In this document: one piece after another, positions 22,781 to 34,233 of the stretch | Layout: each line of letters starts with the position of its first letter | Numbering within the stretch: the first letter of the stretch is position 1 | DNA from: Syncephalastrum monosporum B8922 | Lineage: Eukaryota; Mucoromycota; Mucoromycetes; Mucorales; Syncephalastraceae | Direction of reading: 5' to 3' | DNA: 64,000 nucleotides | NCBI GenBank assembly: GCA_000697355.1 | Contig: JNEN01001243.1 | Coordinates: 62,001-126,000, forward strand | The notes under the pieces: model-generated | Told to the model about the DNA's origin: nothing | What the model saw: only the letters and a program-made list of their open reading frames with translations | Database searches by the model: none | Position numbers and translations under genes: made by a program

Positions 22781-24616
22781 ATGACAACTACAGCAACTAT
22801 CACTTCATCGACACACCTTCCTGCGGGCGTCAAGGTTGTCAAACCGTCGCCTACGTATGAACACATCCTCTCGCCGGAAGCACTCGAGTTTCTGGCTACA
22901 CTTCATCGCAAGTTCAATGCGACGCGCAAAGCACTGATGCTTAAACGTCAAGAGCGCCAACAGGAGCTTGATCAAGGCCACCTGCCTGACTTTTTGCCAG
23001 AGACGGCTTCCATTCGGGATGATCCCACCTGGTGTGGTGCACCTCCTGCACCTGGTCTTTTGGACCGTCGTGTAGAAATCACTGGCCCAGTCGACCGCAA
23101 GATGGTGATTAATGCTCTCAACTCGGGTGCTTCCACCTACATGGCAGACTTTGAAGGTACTGAACTGATACTTGAATAATACTGATCGGATTATTTATTG
23201 CATTTGTTCGTAGACTCTAGCTCACCTACGTGGGAAAACATGATTAATGGCCAAGTCAACCTTTACGATGCTGTGCGGGGCACGATCTCTTTCGAGGGTA
23301 GTGGCAAACACTATGCTTTGCGCAAAGATCAGCCTGTGGCCACACTCCTCGTCAGGTATTTTTCGTATAGTAAACAGCTGACACTTTAGCTAAGATGATA
23401 CACTTATAGACCGCGAGGTTGGCATATGGAAGAGAAGCACATCCTGGTCGACGGCGAACCTCTGTCCGCTTCTCTGTTTGATTTTGGTGTCTATTTCTTC
23501 CATAACGCACAGGAGCTAATGCTCCGTGGTTCTGGTCCGTATTTTTATCTCCCCAAGATGGAATCGCATTTGGAAGCCAGGTAAGCAAAAGCAATTCGTT
23601 TCTGCATTTATGCTAAGATGGCTTTAGACTATGGAATGATGTCTTTGTGACAGCACAAGAGCTGGTGGGCATCTCGCGCGGCACTATCCGTGGCACAGTA
23701 CTGATCGAGACCATTCTGGCCGCCTTCGAGATGGAAGAAATTATCTACGAGCTGCGTGAACATTCGGCTGGCCTGAACTGTGGACGGTGGGACTACATTT
23801 TTAGCTTCATCAAGCGTTTCCGTGAGCGGCCCGACTTTGTGCTGCCCGATCGTGAGCAGGTGACTATGACAGTGCCCTTCATGGATGCCTATGTGCGCCT
23901 CTTGATCAAGACATGTCATAAACGTGGTGTACATGCCATGGGCGGCATGGCAGCTCAGATTCCGATCAAGGATGACCCAGAGGCGAACCAGGCCGCGATG
24001 GACAAGGTGTATGATGACAAGCTTCGTGAAGTCAAGGCAGGCCATGATGGTATGGATGCAGAAGGCTTCAAATATAGACATTGGATTTGCTGACATTTGA
24101 TGAATAGGTACCTGGGTCTGCCATCCTGCATTGATAAGGATTGCCATGGATATCTTTAACGAGCACATGACGGGGCCCAACCAGTTGGATGTGATGCGTG
24201 ATGATGTCCATGTTACAGCCAAGGACTTACTCGCCATCCCTCATGGGCAGATCACCGAGCATGGTATCCGTGACAACGTTCGCGTTGGTTTGCAGTACAT
24301 GGAGTCCTGGCTACGCGGCGTCGGCTGTGTACCAATTAAGCATCTCATGGAGGACGCCGCAACGGCTGAGATATCACGTTCGCAGCTCTGGCAATGGGCG
24401 CGTCACCGCGCCACGACTGACAAGGGTGTCACGGTTACGCCTCAGTTGACTCTGGCCATCTTGAACGAGGAGACGGCCAAGATGCAGCAGGAGCTGGGGG
24501 CTGAAAAGTACGCTAGATCAAAATATGACAAGGCAAAGCAGGCATTTGCTACCAACGTCACGGGTGAAAAGTACGACGAGTTCTTGACAACGCTCCTCTA
24601 TGATGATATCATTTAA
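22781..24616 (+). CDS. Malate synthase A (glyoxylate cycle)
   Basis: Condenses glyoxylate and acetyl-CoA to malate, the second glyoxylate-cycle step, needed for growth on C2 compounds and fatty acids. Exons 22781-23156, 23214-23355, 23410-23580, 23628-24049 and 24108-24616 give 539 residues, typical of the eukaryotic A form. Seen: [34 protein letters not shown], and the family signature [17 protein letters not shown]. The next block, [14 protein letters not shown], and the C-terminal [19 protein letters not shown] also fit. The C-terminus reads LLYDDII and lacks the SKL-type peroxisomal signal usual for fungal and plant malate synthases; no clear PTS2 is seen at the N-terminus. A cytosolic enzyme, or import by another route, is the simplest reading. 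Confidence 0.95.
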
Positions 24617-24900
24617 ACTGCCTTGCTCCGTTTCTTTCTGCTTTGTTATATTTTCTTTCAATTTCCCGCCTCCAATATCCCTGCCTCTGTAATATAACTC
24701 GACGGTATTGCTAAATTTTTCATACATACATAAAATACAGTTATCAAACATCAACAATGCACGACGGATTCGTGAAAACAAATGTGAAAGAAAGATCGTT
24801 TCAAGGTGTATTAACTAGGATAGTCTTCTAATAGATATCAAGGTGGTGGTATAAATAATACAGAAACAAAAAAATATAATGACGCATTGAATCGATAGAA
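24617..24900. other. Convergent 3' flanks of malate synthase and the Rax1-like gene
   Basis: AT-rich stretch between two converging stop codons. No feature beyond likely 3' UTRs. Confidence 0.5.
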
Positions 24901-25977
24901 TTAAAGTCGCCTTCCCGGAAGAGCGCAAAAGAAAATAACAATGATCGCCGTGAAAATACTAGACACAGCAAGCGTGACGAGAGAACGCTCAGTCAGTATT
25001 TCTTTTACTGCTGGTTGCTGAATAGCGTTGAAGCGAAATGTCGTCGTTTCACTGATTTGGTATATGAGCTAATGCTTCTCATGCGGAAGGGGTTATCATG
25101 CGTACCTGACATTGAAGACCAACACCCATAATGGATCAAGACCCACGAGCCCGGTTGTCAAGCAAAAGACGCCAAACCAAATCGGCAAAAGGCCCTGAAC
25201 AAAAAAAAAAAATATGAGCCAAAAAGAAAAACTTCACATGCAAATAGCTTGCCATACCCATAACCGATATTGCCATGGCTTGATGTCAAGAAAAATAAGT
25301 GAAAATTCGAGCGAGAATCCAATGAGCAGCCCGAGCAGCCCACAAGCGATGCGTCCAACTTGTTGGTGCCACGTCAAGTTCATCCAAACCTTGCAACGCA
25401 AGAATGTTGGGTAATGACGGTGTAGGATTTGAGCAACATAGCAGGCGATGGGATCAAATAGGGAAGGGTCTAAAGTCGGTGTTTTCGTGTGCATCGAGTC
25501 CGTGACCGTGTCTCGAAGCGGCTTGGGCACCTGCGTGAGTTCCTTCTCAGAATTGCACACCAGATAGCGAAGATAGATGCGCTCGATGCACTGAGAAAGA
25601 GTAATGGCATTGACGGTAGTCATGTTGGTGCCCTGGGTCGTATTGGAAGTGATGGATGGCCGGTGCTGCTGGCATCTATTCATCAATGCGCAAGTAAGAG
25701 CAAAGGGGGACGATGCGTCACTGGCAGTGGTGATGGTATCAGTGGCCATGCATTCGTCTTTTTTGTGCTGTTTGCGTTGCTGTTTTTGATAGCGGCGGTG
25801 CATGACATGGGCTTGCTGAACATCCAACCAAAAGTCCAAGAGATGGTCGAGCTCGAGTCGGTCGCGAAGAACAATGTAGTAGTTGTACAGGCAGACAGGC
25901 GGTCGTGTTTGACGCCGTAGCACTTGGTTGAGCGTCGGTAAAGATTCGCCCTTTGATGTGTGTCGTCGCTCCCACAT
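24901..25977 (-). CDS. Rax1-like RGS-domain membrane protein
   Basis: Three exons, 25977-25258, 25194-25106 and 25051-24901, give 319 residues. The N-terminal half looks like a regulator of G-protein signalling fold: NQVLRRQTRPPVCLYNYYIVLRD, then LLDFWLDVQQAH, a low-complexity insert, CIERIYLRYLV, and ACYVAQILHRHYPTFL. Three hydrophobic segments follow: IACGLLGLLIGFSLEF, the FGVFCLTTGLVGL region, and a C-terminal one with AVSSIFTAIIVIFF. This order, RGS followed by C-terminal membrane helices and the short block LVFNV, fits fungal Rax1, a cortical protein that marks bud or polar sites. The start at 25977 (MWERRHTSK) avoids an upstream hydrophobic in-frame extension to 26094. Assignment rests on overall architecture, so function is inferred. 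Confidence 0.72.
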
Positions 25978-26667
25978 GAGGATCACCGAGCGCAAAGATG
26001 GAAACGACAAATGGACAGAAAAGAAGGAAAAACGAACGATGATAGGAATAGTCAATTTCGTGTGCGCTCGTTCATTATTTTCAGGAGCATACATAAAAGA
26101 AAGAATAGGAGCAAGGGGTGTCTCATGATATTATGAACACGGGCTGTCGCTGTTGTATACGTGCATAGGATCAAAAGAAGAAAAAGGCGAAGGAACAACG
26201 AGGAGCTGTAGGAGAAGAGAAACTCACAGCTACCTGCACGACCAGCCAACATGTAAGATCAGTACAGATACATAGAAACTCTTCCTTTTGGTAAGCGTCA
26301 GCTTTAATGTACTCTCTCTTAAGCTTATCTAAAGTATACAGTATGTCATATTCGATATAGGGTTTGTAATAGGAAGCAAGGTAATCATAATATTTCACCA
26401 GTGCGAATGGGCAAAATGCACGCATGTAAACAGACAGCACGTCGCGCAGTCAGAAAACCATCGAGTTTAGCAGGAGGTGATATTGGCGATCAGGGTCGAG
26501 AGCCGTCGCAGTGGCGTAACGCCCGCCTCTGGCATGTTTGTGTTTGTTACCTCTGCATCACGGTTCACATATCTACGAAAGTGCATGGCATAGACATATG
26601 TTCTCCGTTTAAAATACATGCGCGTATATTTTCATATAAAAAAGCCAAAGGGGGATGGTATACAGAT
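25978..26667. other. Intergenic between Rax1-like and enoyl-CoA hydratase genes
   Basis: Contains the Rax1-like promoter and the 3' flank of the hydratase, both genes lying on the minus strand. No gene was recognised. Confidence 0.45.
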
Positions 26668-27471
26668 CTAAAGTTTCGCCTTATCCTTCAAAAATTGGTT
26701 CCAGTCCGGCTTCTTCTTGCTGAGGAAGGACATGATACCGTACGCAGCCTCGTCGGACTGCATCATTTTCAGGTACGCCGACCGCACAGCGTCCTGGGTG
26801 CGTTGCGCGTGTGCAGCGTCGGCACCGGTGGCAATCGAGTCGACGAGCTGCTTAATGTCAGCCATAGCACCGGGGGCAGATTCCACCAGCATGTCGATAT
26901 ATGCCTGGACCTTGGCATTCAGCTGATCGGCTGGGACGACTTGGCTGAGGAAAGGAGCTGCCTCGGGTGCAGGCACGCGGCGACCGGTCAGCATGTACTC
27001 CCGCGCACGCTGACTGCCAATCTCGGGGACAATGTACTGGGAGATGATGGCGGGAATGATGCCACGCTTGACCTCGGTCAGTGCAAAATAAGCATCCTGC
27101 ACAGCCACACGGATGTCGGTCGTGAAGACGAGGCCGACACCACCACCGAGAGCGGGTCCGTTCACGCGGGCAATCGTAGGCTTGGGGAAGCGGTAGAAGG
27201 CATCAAACACCTTCAGGCCCTTGTCAAAGCCCTGCTGGGCCTGCTCAGCACCGCCGCCGCTGGCACTCGAGAGATCCATGCCCGTGCAGAAGAACTTGCC
27301 AGAGCCGGTCAGGACAAGCACGCGCACCTCCGGGTTGGCTGCCAGCTCGGGCAGGAGACGCAGCAGCTCGTCGTTCATCGTCGCCGTCAGTGAGTTGCCC
27401 TTGCGCGGTCGGTTCAGCGTCAAGGTCGCCACGTGGTTCTCGATCGTCAAGAGTACTTCGGGTTCACCCAT
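26668..27471 (-). CDS. Enoyl-CoA hydratase/isomerase family protein with peroxisomal AKL tail
   Basis: Crotonase-fold enzyme acting on enoyl-CoA thioesters, in peroxisomal beta-oxidation if the tail is functional. A single uninterrupted frame of 267 residues. Seen: ENHVATLTLNRPRKGNSLTA at the N-terminus, GSGKFFCTGMDLSS (oxyanion-hole region), and PTIARVNGPALGGGVGLVF with the second oxyanion glycine. ALTEVKRGIIPAIIS follows. The C-terminal tripeptide is AKL, an accepted PTS1 variant. Whether it is a hydratase or a delta3,delta2-isomerase cannot be told; the glutamate in LTEVKRGI fits either. It is one of very few genes here with no intron, and its codons are GC-rich. That could reflect high expression, retroposition or an old transfer from bacteria. 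Confidence 0.88.
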   Translation of the reverse strand: MGEPEVLLTIENHVATLTLNRPRKGNSLTATMNDELLRLLPELAANPEVRVLVLTGSGKFFCTGMDLSSASGGGAEQAQQGFDKGLKVFDAFYRFPKPTIARVNGPALGGGVGLVFTTDIRVAVQDAYFALTEVKRGIIPAIISQYIVPEIGSQRAREYMLTGRRVPAPEAAPFLSQVVPADQLNAKVQAYIDMLVESAPGAMADIKQLVDSIATGADAAHAQRTQDAVRSAYLKMMQSDEAAYGIMSFLSKKKPDWNQFLKDKAKL

Positions 27472-27760
27472 CGTTTGAGAGAAAAAGTGGGAAGAAAGGG
27501 GAAGTTGGATAATAATGCACGACGCGCGCGTGCGAATGCGCTGACATGAATATCGACATTTTTGGGGTCATCTTTTTGCGGGGAAAGTCTCACATGTGAA
27601 ATGAAAAAAAAAGTCTGTTCACATGCATGAATGCAATCAAAAGCAATTTTTCGTGATTCCATAACAGAACACCATTTTTCTCTGTCCAAACACTTGCTGA
27701 CACATGCAGGAAAGAGTGTGTTGGGAGTTGGAGTGGGGATGGTATAAGCGAATAAATGAT

Positions 27761-28948
27761 CTAAGTGGCTTTCGCCATATATCGTTTGTCGCTGATTTTT
27801 CCTTTTTCTGCTGGCTTTAGTACCTATGTAATAGATTAAGTCTATGGCACACCATCTCCAAACCACGTACCTGAAACGAACACATGAGAGAATCATCGAC
27901 TGTCATCATGGCGGCCGCGTTATCGAATTCACCACAGTAGTTGGGCGCAGAAAACAGTGTCACGAGCTGCCGATTTGCAAAGAACTCGTACCCATCTTCC
28001 ACGACTTGGTGTGCGCGACAGACTAAGTCGATCTGGTGTTTTGATAGGAAGGTCTTCACCACATTGGCACCGAATGTATAAGACACGCCTCGATCGTTCT
28101 CACTCCACCCGCTCACCGTAGTTTCTGGGTCAGACCAGAGCAAATCACACAGAAGACCTTTCAGCAATAAAAAGAAAATAAAAAGCATGTAAATTAAATC
28201 ATATCAGAATCACTTGCTATTGAATTTACCATTGTCAGGTACGTCTGTGGGGCGAACAATCTGTCGAATCTGATCCAGACTTTGCAACTCGGGCGACAAG
28301 CCGCCGTGCATGCAGAAAATCTTGTGGTCGATCAGAGCCGCAATGGGAAGACAGTTGAAACAATCTGTGAAAGTCTTCCAGAGCTTGATGGTATAGCGCC
28401 GTTTGCCTACGTACATATTAGGGATAGGAGACCTTATAACATAAGCTGAGCGTATTTACATTCATCGTAAAAGCCATAGATACGATTGATGCTGGCGCAC
28501 TCGTGGTTGCCACGTAAAATAAAAAAGTTCTCTGGATATTTGATCTTGTAGGCCAGCAAGAGACAGATGGTTTCGAGCGAATGCTTTCCGCGATCCACAT
28601 AGTCACCGAGAAAGAGGTAATTGGACTGCGGCGGGTAATGACCGTAGTCAAACAGGCGGATCAGGTCATGATACTGGCCGTGGATATCACCACAGATCTT
28701 GAGAGGCGCTTCGAGTTCAAGTAGGATAGGCTGCTGCATAAATATATCACGTGATTTGACACAGAGATGCGTGATCTCTTCCTCGAGCAGCTGCACTTGC
28801 GTCGCCGGCGGTCGGCCTCGGCGTCCTTTTATTGTTGTTGGGTAAATTAAGAGAAGTTGTGTCTTATGTGTGCCTGTTGCTTACCAGCAGAAGTCAATCT
28901 CTCGATAATGGAGTCGATATCAACGTCGATGGTCATCGGGTCGCCCAT
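27761..28948 (-). CDS. Serine/threonine protein phosphatase PP1 catalytic subunit
   Basis: Metal-dependent protein phosphatase controlling mitosis, glycogen metabolism and polarity through regulatory subunits. Exons 28948-28885, 28825-28460, 28406-28230, 28157-27871 and 27823-27761 give 318 residues, close to yeast Glc7 (312). Metal-site motifs [14 protein letters not shown] and [19 protein letters not shown] are intact, as are [21 protein letters not shown] and the loop [13 protein letters not shown] that binds inhibitors. The tail [13 protein letters not shown] matches the PP1 docking-groove end. The N-terminus [18 protein letters not shown] also fits. A few substitutions are unusual for PP1, such as [12 protein letters not shown] and YGHYPPQS, so it may be one of two PP1 paralogues. 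The short 27472-27760 gap behind it holds only 3' flank and the hydratase promoter. Confidence 0.93.
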
Positions 28949-30640
28949 CTATTCAGAGAAATCAATAAAGTGATCTCATAGAGAGAAGAGAGAAAGAAGA
29001 AGAAGAATGGATAACGCGTATAATAAAGGGATATCGCGCGCGTATTGTGCAGTGTAGATGTGGGCTGCGCACGCACAGAATATATAAACTCAATATAGAC
29101 TAGCTAAGGACTTTAGTTTCAGCCAGATCTCAGAAGCAAGATTCACATTGTCAAACAAGCATTGTCGTGAACCGTATGCTCGCTATCGTCCAAGCTCATT
29201 CCTCCCTTCTCGACTCAACAAGATAATATATGCGTTTTAAAGCAGCAACGAAGCATGGTGTTGGTATAGGACCACAATCTCACTGCAGCTTCACATTTGT
29301 TTTTCTCTCTTCTTTCTCTTTCTCACTGTAAGGATTCAATCTTACCGTTCGTAATGAGATTCGGGAGGAGGAGCGTGAAAAAGTATACGGCTGAGTCGTC
29401 TTCCCGTCAGTTTGAGTGGCATAAATTTTACTGCAACTCCGCGGGCATTTCTCTTTGTCTGGCTTGATTCTCGCTGTGCTTCGTTCGTTTCAGATGTAAA
29501 ACCAAAATGTAGCTCCTTTAACTCCTTCTACAAACTAGGAGCCAAGTACGGCTACATAGTAGCTAAAGACAGATTGTTATGGTTTTTTGAGGTAGAGGGA
29601 GATGCGCTATCGCCGCCGTCGAATACAGTCTTTGCCTTTTACAAAATCTCAAGCGTGACCAACGAAGAGATAAAACAGCCTTGTAACGTACTTGTTTTCA
29701 GATTAGGACGTACCTCGTATCAAGAGAACGTGACAACAAACATTGGAGATAGCTGAAGGGGAGCTAAGTACTTTGTATTTCCAAGACGAAAGAAGGGGAG
29801 GAAAGGAATGCGATGTCATCCATAAGATGTCGACTGCACCTACACGGGTAGCTTGATATCAACGTGCAAGAGCTTTTGGAGCATGCACAGTATTATTGGC
29901 TAATGTATGAGTATGGTATGTACGTGTATGCGCATGCGCATGCACCTATCAAAACGCAGGCGAGATAATCGTTTAGTTTTATTTTTCCTCCTCTCTGGCT
30001 ATCTTCTCCACATGACTGGGATTTTACCTTTTCTAAAATAACACCTCCAGTACTGGACAGACTTTTCGGGCAGTGTTTTTATTGTAGTGGTCCCAGTCCA
30101 AACAGCGTTTATGCGAAAGAAAAATAAAAACAGATACACACTACGGCTATCTCCACAATCTACACCCATTCGTTCTGCTATTCTATTAACCCATGGTAAT
30201 CACACTCGTAAAAAAAATCATGAAGCATAGGAGAGATTCCCATTCAACGGGGTGGATCTATAGATAGATAGACGATGGTTTGATAGATCAAGGAAGCAGG
30301 GGAGGATCTAGTGTGTGGTTTGCCTTGATAAGGGTCTGGCTGTGTGACCTCAAGGGAACTCCGTCAAAAAAAAAAAAAGAGAGAATTCGACCTGTTTGTG
30401 CTTTACAAGACAGACATGTAACATTCAAAGGGGTAAAGCATCTGTGCAACAAGCTGCTCTTGTCTTCGCTTTGATACAGTACTACATATCTCTACTTTAT
30501 ATTCTGATCCCCACCTCCATTTCCTTCTCTTTATCTCTCGCTTCTTCTCTTTCCTCTCTCCATCCTCTTTTTCTTTCTCTCTCTAGTCTGTGCTTTGCCA
30601 GGCAACCCTCATTTTCCGAGTCCTATCCCGAGTTCATAAG
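28949..30640. other. Divergent intergenic region upstream of PP1 and the amino-acid transporter
   Basis: Contains both promoters. A CT-rich leader occupies 30520-30600 just before the transporter. An alternating GCATGC stretch lies near 29930. The 114-codon frame at 29412-29756 starts with TTG and has no recognisable relatives. Confidence 0.45.
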
Positions 30641-32840
30641 ATGGATATACCCACTCCTGCTACCGCTGGACGCACGCGGACAGACCCGTCTACGGGAGAA
30701 GCGATTCCAAGGATCCGGAATCTCCATCCGTCGCACATGTCGCCCGAGCACTTCCACACGCCTTCGGAAGGCTACGGCACGATGCCTCATGGCGGCATGC
30801 CTGAGCGCCTCTCCGGAAGCTCGCTTTCTGAGCGCATTGGGTCGTTTGTGGGGTCCTACTCGCGGACGTCGCTCATGTTCATGGCTGAGAATTTGGCTGT
30901 GCCAGGTACCCATCCGTCGGTAAGTCAAGTGGAGACAAATTTTTTCTCCCAAAAAAAAAAAAAAAGATATAATTTAATGTTATGCATTACATGCGATGCC
31001 TGAATTTATTAGAGGCCATCTCCAAAGAAATGTTGTTAAGCAGTATTGATGTTCTTAGATCGATGACGAAGAAGACAAGCTGTCGACGTCCTCGATGGGG
31101 GGCTCTATATCGAGGTATGTATTCAGAACATCATCGAAATTTCGTATAACCCGAATGGGCTGTTCAGGCACAACTCGATGGATCCATCCCATCATGGCAA
31201 CAACAACAACTATGCACACGGGCGGCGCTCAATTGTGTCAAGTCTCTCGGGGGACCACCAAGAGCGCGCGTCGCTGTTCATGACCAGCCTCGACAAGATC
31301 ATGACCTCGCAGAGCATGGCGACGGTTGCAGACGACTACCGCCTCGCGAATGCGCTGAGTGGCGACCCCTATTCCCACCATAATACGATCCTTGAACCGG
31401 AGCACAAGTCCTCCTTTGCGCAATCCATATTCAATTCGATCAACATCCTCCTGGGTGTGGGCATCCTCGCCCTACCCCTGGGTTTCAAGGTATGTTGCTT
31501 TCGTCCAACCTTGTCTTTTATTAACTTTTTTTTCTTGTAGTATGCAGGATGGGCCCTCGGGATCAGTGTGTTTGCCTTCTGCTGTCTCTTGACCAACTAC
31601 ACCGCCAAGATCTTGGGTCGCTGCCTGGAGGCTGACGCCGAGTCGCGTACGTTCGGCGACTTGGCTGGCGCAGCCTACGGCATCCAGGGCCGCGTTTTTG
31701 TCACAGCCTTGTTTGTCACGGAACTTATCACGAATAGGTACACAGTCGGAAATGAGAATTTTTTTCAATTTTTCTTTGTGTCATTCCGCTCACGCACGCA
31801 CCCATCCGTAGTGTCGCCATGGTCATCTTGTTAAGCGACGGCCTCGAGTCCCTCTTCCCGGGGTACTCGATTCTCACCCTGCGCGTCTTTTCGTTTCTGA
31901 TCCTGACCCCGATGCTTTTCTTCCCGGTGCGGTACTTGTCCTACTCGAGTCTGCTCGGCATCATCAGCGCGTTCAGCATCATTGGCGTCATGCTGTATGA
32001 CGGTTTTACCAAGGCGACCGCGCCCGGTAGTCTAATTGAGCCTGCGGTAAGTCGACATGAAACACTGGGAAGCGGGTTAGACCGACTTAAGGTTTAAATT
32101 AGGATACCACCCTTTGGCCCGCCGACTGGATGACGCTGCCTGTCAGCTTTGGTCTCATCATGGCCGGCTTTGCGAGCCATGCCGTGTTCCCGACCATCTA
32201 CCGCGATATGGAGAACCCCAAATCCTTCAATTCTATGGTCAATTGCACATACGTCGCCACGACTGCTATCTACTTTGGCGTTGCCGCGTGCGGCTATTTA
32301 ATGTTTGGTTCACAGACCATGCAGGAGGTCAGTGTCATGCGAAAAAGGAAGTATTACGTCCATTGACTGACAACGCTATGTGTGTATGTGCAGATCACGC
32401 AAAACATTGTCCTTGTGCCGGAGTATAACCGTGCGCTGAACCGTCTGGCAGTCTGGCTGATTGCATTACAGCCCATTGCCAAATATGGGCTCAACATGAA
32501 CCCTGTCAACCTGAGCTGGCAGATCATGGTGTTCCGCCACCCGGCCATAGAGCAGTGGTGCGCCCACGGTTCCTGGCGCGAGCCTATCCTGGCGGGACTG
32601 GGCAAGGTGGCGATGAGCGTGCTTGTCGTGATGCTCTCGATTCTGATCCCGGGCTTTGACCATATCATGTCGCTCCTTGGCGCGTTCTTTTCCTTTATGA
32701 TTTCGGGCATTTTCCCCCTGCTGTGCCACCTCCGGCTCTTTGGTGATACCATGTCATGGTCCGAAAAAGGCATCCACTATGTTCTGATTTTCATCGCTTC
32801 GTGCATGGCCTGTTCAGGCACGCTCTGGAGCTTCCTGTAG
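30641..32840 (+). CDS. Vacuolar amino-acid transporter, AAAP family (AVT1-like)
   Basis: Proton-coupled carrier that moves neutral amino acids across the vacuolar membrane in the AVT branch. Seven exons, 30641-30919, 31059-31114, 31168-31489, 31541-31737, 31812-32046, 32103-32327 and 32394-32840, give 586 residues. The first ~195 residues are soluble and rich in Ser, His and Asn, as in AVT1 proteins. The transporter domain begins at SFAQSIFNSINILLGVGILALP, the hallmark of the amino-acid/auxin permease family, followed by about 11 membrane segments, including LITNSVAMVILLSDGL, MAGFASHAVFPTIYRDM and GLNMNPVNLSW. The stop at 32838 falls right after a hydrophobic last helix (GTLWSFL). Specificity within the AVT group cannot be assigned. 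Confidence 0.9.
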
Positions 32841-32852
32841 ATAGATATTCCC

Positions 32853-32887
<35 letters not shown>

Positions 32888-32908
32888 TCACACACATACT
32901 CACACACC
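32853..32908. repeat. (CA)n microsatellite
   Basis: About 28 interrupted CA units just behind the AVT-like stop codon, likely in the 3' UTR. Expected to vary in length between isolates. Confidence 0.9.
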
Positions 32909-32998
32909 ACGCACATTAAAAGGAAGAAAAAGGAGGAAACTGACAGAGCAAGATAGCATCATTCAAACTAAAATAAAGCATTTTTATATTCATCGATC

Positions 32999-33793
32999 TT
33001 AGCGGAGCCATTGCTTTAATAACTCTTCCTCAGTTGTTAACTGATGATCTGGGTGAGTAGTCGTCGTCGTCGTCGTCGTCGTGGGTGGGTCCAAGAGCTG
33101 CTCGGTGGGATCATGGATGGGCAGAGAGGATGGATCTTGGGACGAGATGGATGCGGAAGGGAAAGTATGCTGAGGTTCATGGGAGGTGGCAGTGGCTGAA
33201 TCGGCGGGAGGAAGCGTCTGTTCTGCGGGATTGATTGCAGTGTCTGTGGGGTTGGTCAGAGGCGTGGTTAAATTTAAATTGGCAGACGGTTCCTGCGGCT
33301 GCTGTTGCTGCTGTTGCTGCTGTTGTTCTTGTTGCTGCTGCTGCTCATTCTGCACGCCTTGTAATTTGCTGAACAAGGTATCCTGGAAACGCTGGCAGAA
33401 CAAGGGAGACAAGGTGATGAGCAGACTTTCCATGCTTTCAAAGTTCTTTGCAATGTGCGCCTGCACGTTCTGAGCGGTGGCGATCGCGAGGGACGACGAA
33501 GTGAGTGGAGCACACGACATGACCTGCCTCACACAAAACAAGAATTTATGCAACACGTATGCCAGCGAGTTTAATAACAGACACTCTCTATTTCTTTCAT
33601 TTGTATATTATACCGCGAAGCCTTGATCTGTCACGTCGATAATGATGAGCACGCTTTCGAGGAGGGTCATTTCCAAGCGACCGAGATTGTTTTCCTCATC
33701 TTGTACAAACACGGTAGCCGAGCCGGGTACGATGCCATAGTCGTACTCATGCCTAATGGCCTCCAGTTCTGCACTCAGGGATGATTGCCGCAT
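32999..33793 (-). CDS. GSKIP-domain (DUF727) protein with poly-Q and poly-T tracts
   Basis: Two exons, 33793-33614 and 33523-32999, give 234 residues. The pattern follows human GSKIP, a small adaptor that binds GSK3-beta and protein kinase A regulatory subunits: SLSAELEAIRHEYDYG at the start, an acidic strand region ending VTDQGFAVMSC, and the helix NFESMESLLITLSPLFCQRF followed by QDTLFSKLQ, matching the [23 protein letters not shown] type of segment. After the domain comes a long low-complexity tail with two glutamine blocks (residues ~120-135), many Pro and Thr, and a run of ten threonines near the end. The tail is absent from short GSKIP proteins and may be fast evolving. It converges on the AVT-like gene with only ~160 bp between stops. 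Domain assignment is by eye. Confidence 0.68.
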
Positions 33794-34233
33794 CCAAACG
33801 TCGGGTGAGCCAGCTTTGCTTCTTGCAAGAGAAGAGAAAATGGAAGATAAGAGAAGAAAGAAAAAGAAGGTGAGTCAGACCTACAAAAGGAAAAGGTGAG
33901 AAAAAAAATTAGTGAATGCGAGCCCTCGAAATGACCACTGCTGTATGTGGAGAATCAAGGACTCGCAACTTCACGATGAGGTAAGCTGATTTCTTGCCTG
34001 TAACCTAAATACCAATGCTACGGATACGGTATGTATGTCTTGACGGCCCGTCCTTTTACCGTGTTCGGGACATGGCGGACCTCTGATTCATATTCTCTAC
34101 CCACTGATCTCTGATCCAATGCACATACAGTATATATATCTGTGTGTGTGCTTTGTGCTTTGTGCTTTGTGCATGTCTGCGAGTATATAGAGATATATGG
34201 AAAAAAGAAAAAGAACTGTACAATCTGTCGACT
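33794..34233. other. Short intergenic between GSKIP-domain gene and CIA1
   Basis: GSKIP promoter and CIA1 3' flank. Contains four direct GTGCTTT-type units near 34148-34172. No gene seen. Confidence 0.5.

Noticed and set aside
29412..29756. 114-codon ORF between PP1 and the AVT-like gene
   Set aside because: Opens with TTG, has no family resemblance and no leader or promoter signal.
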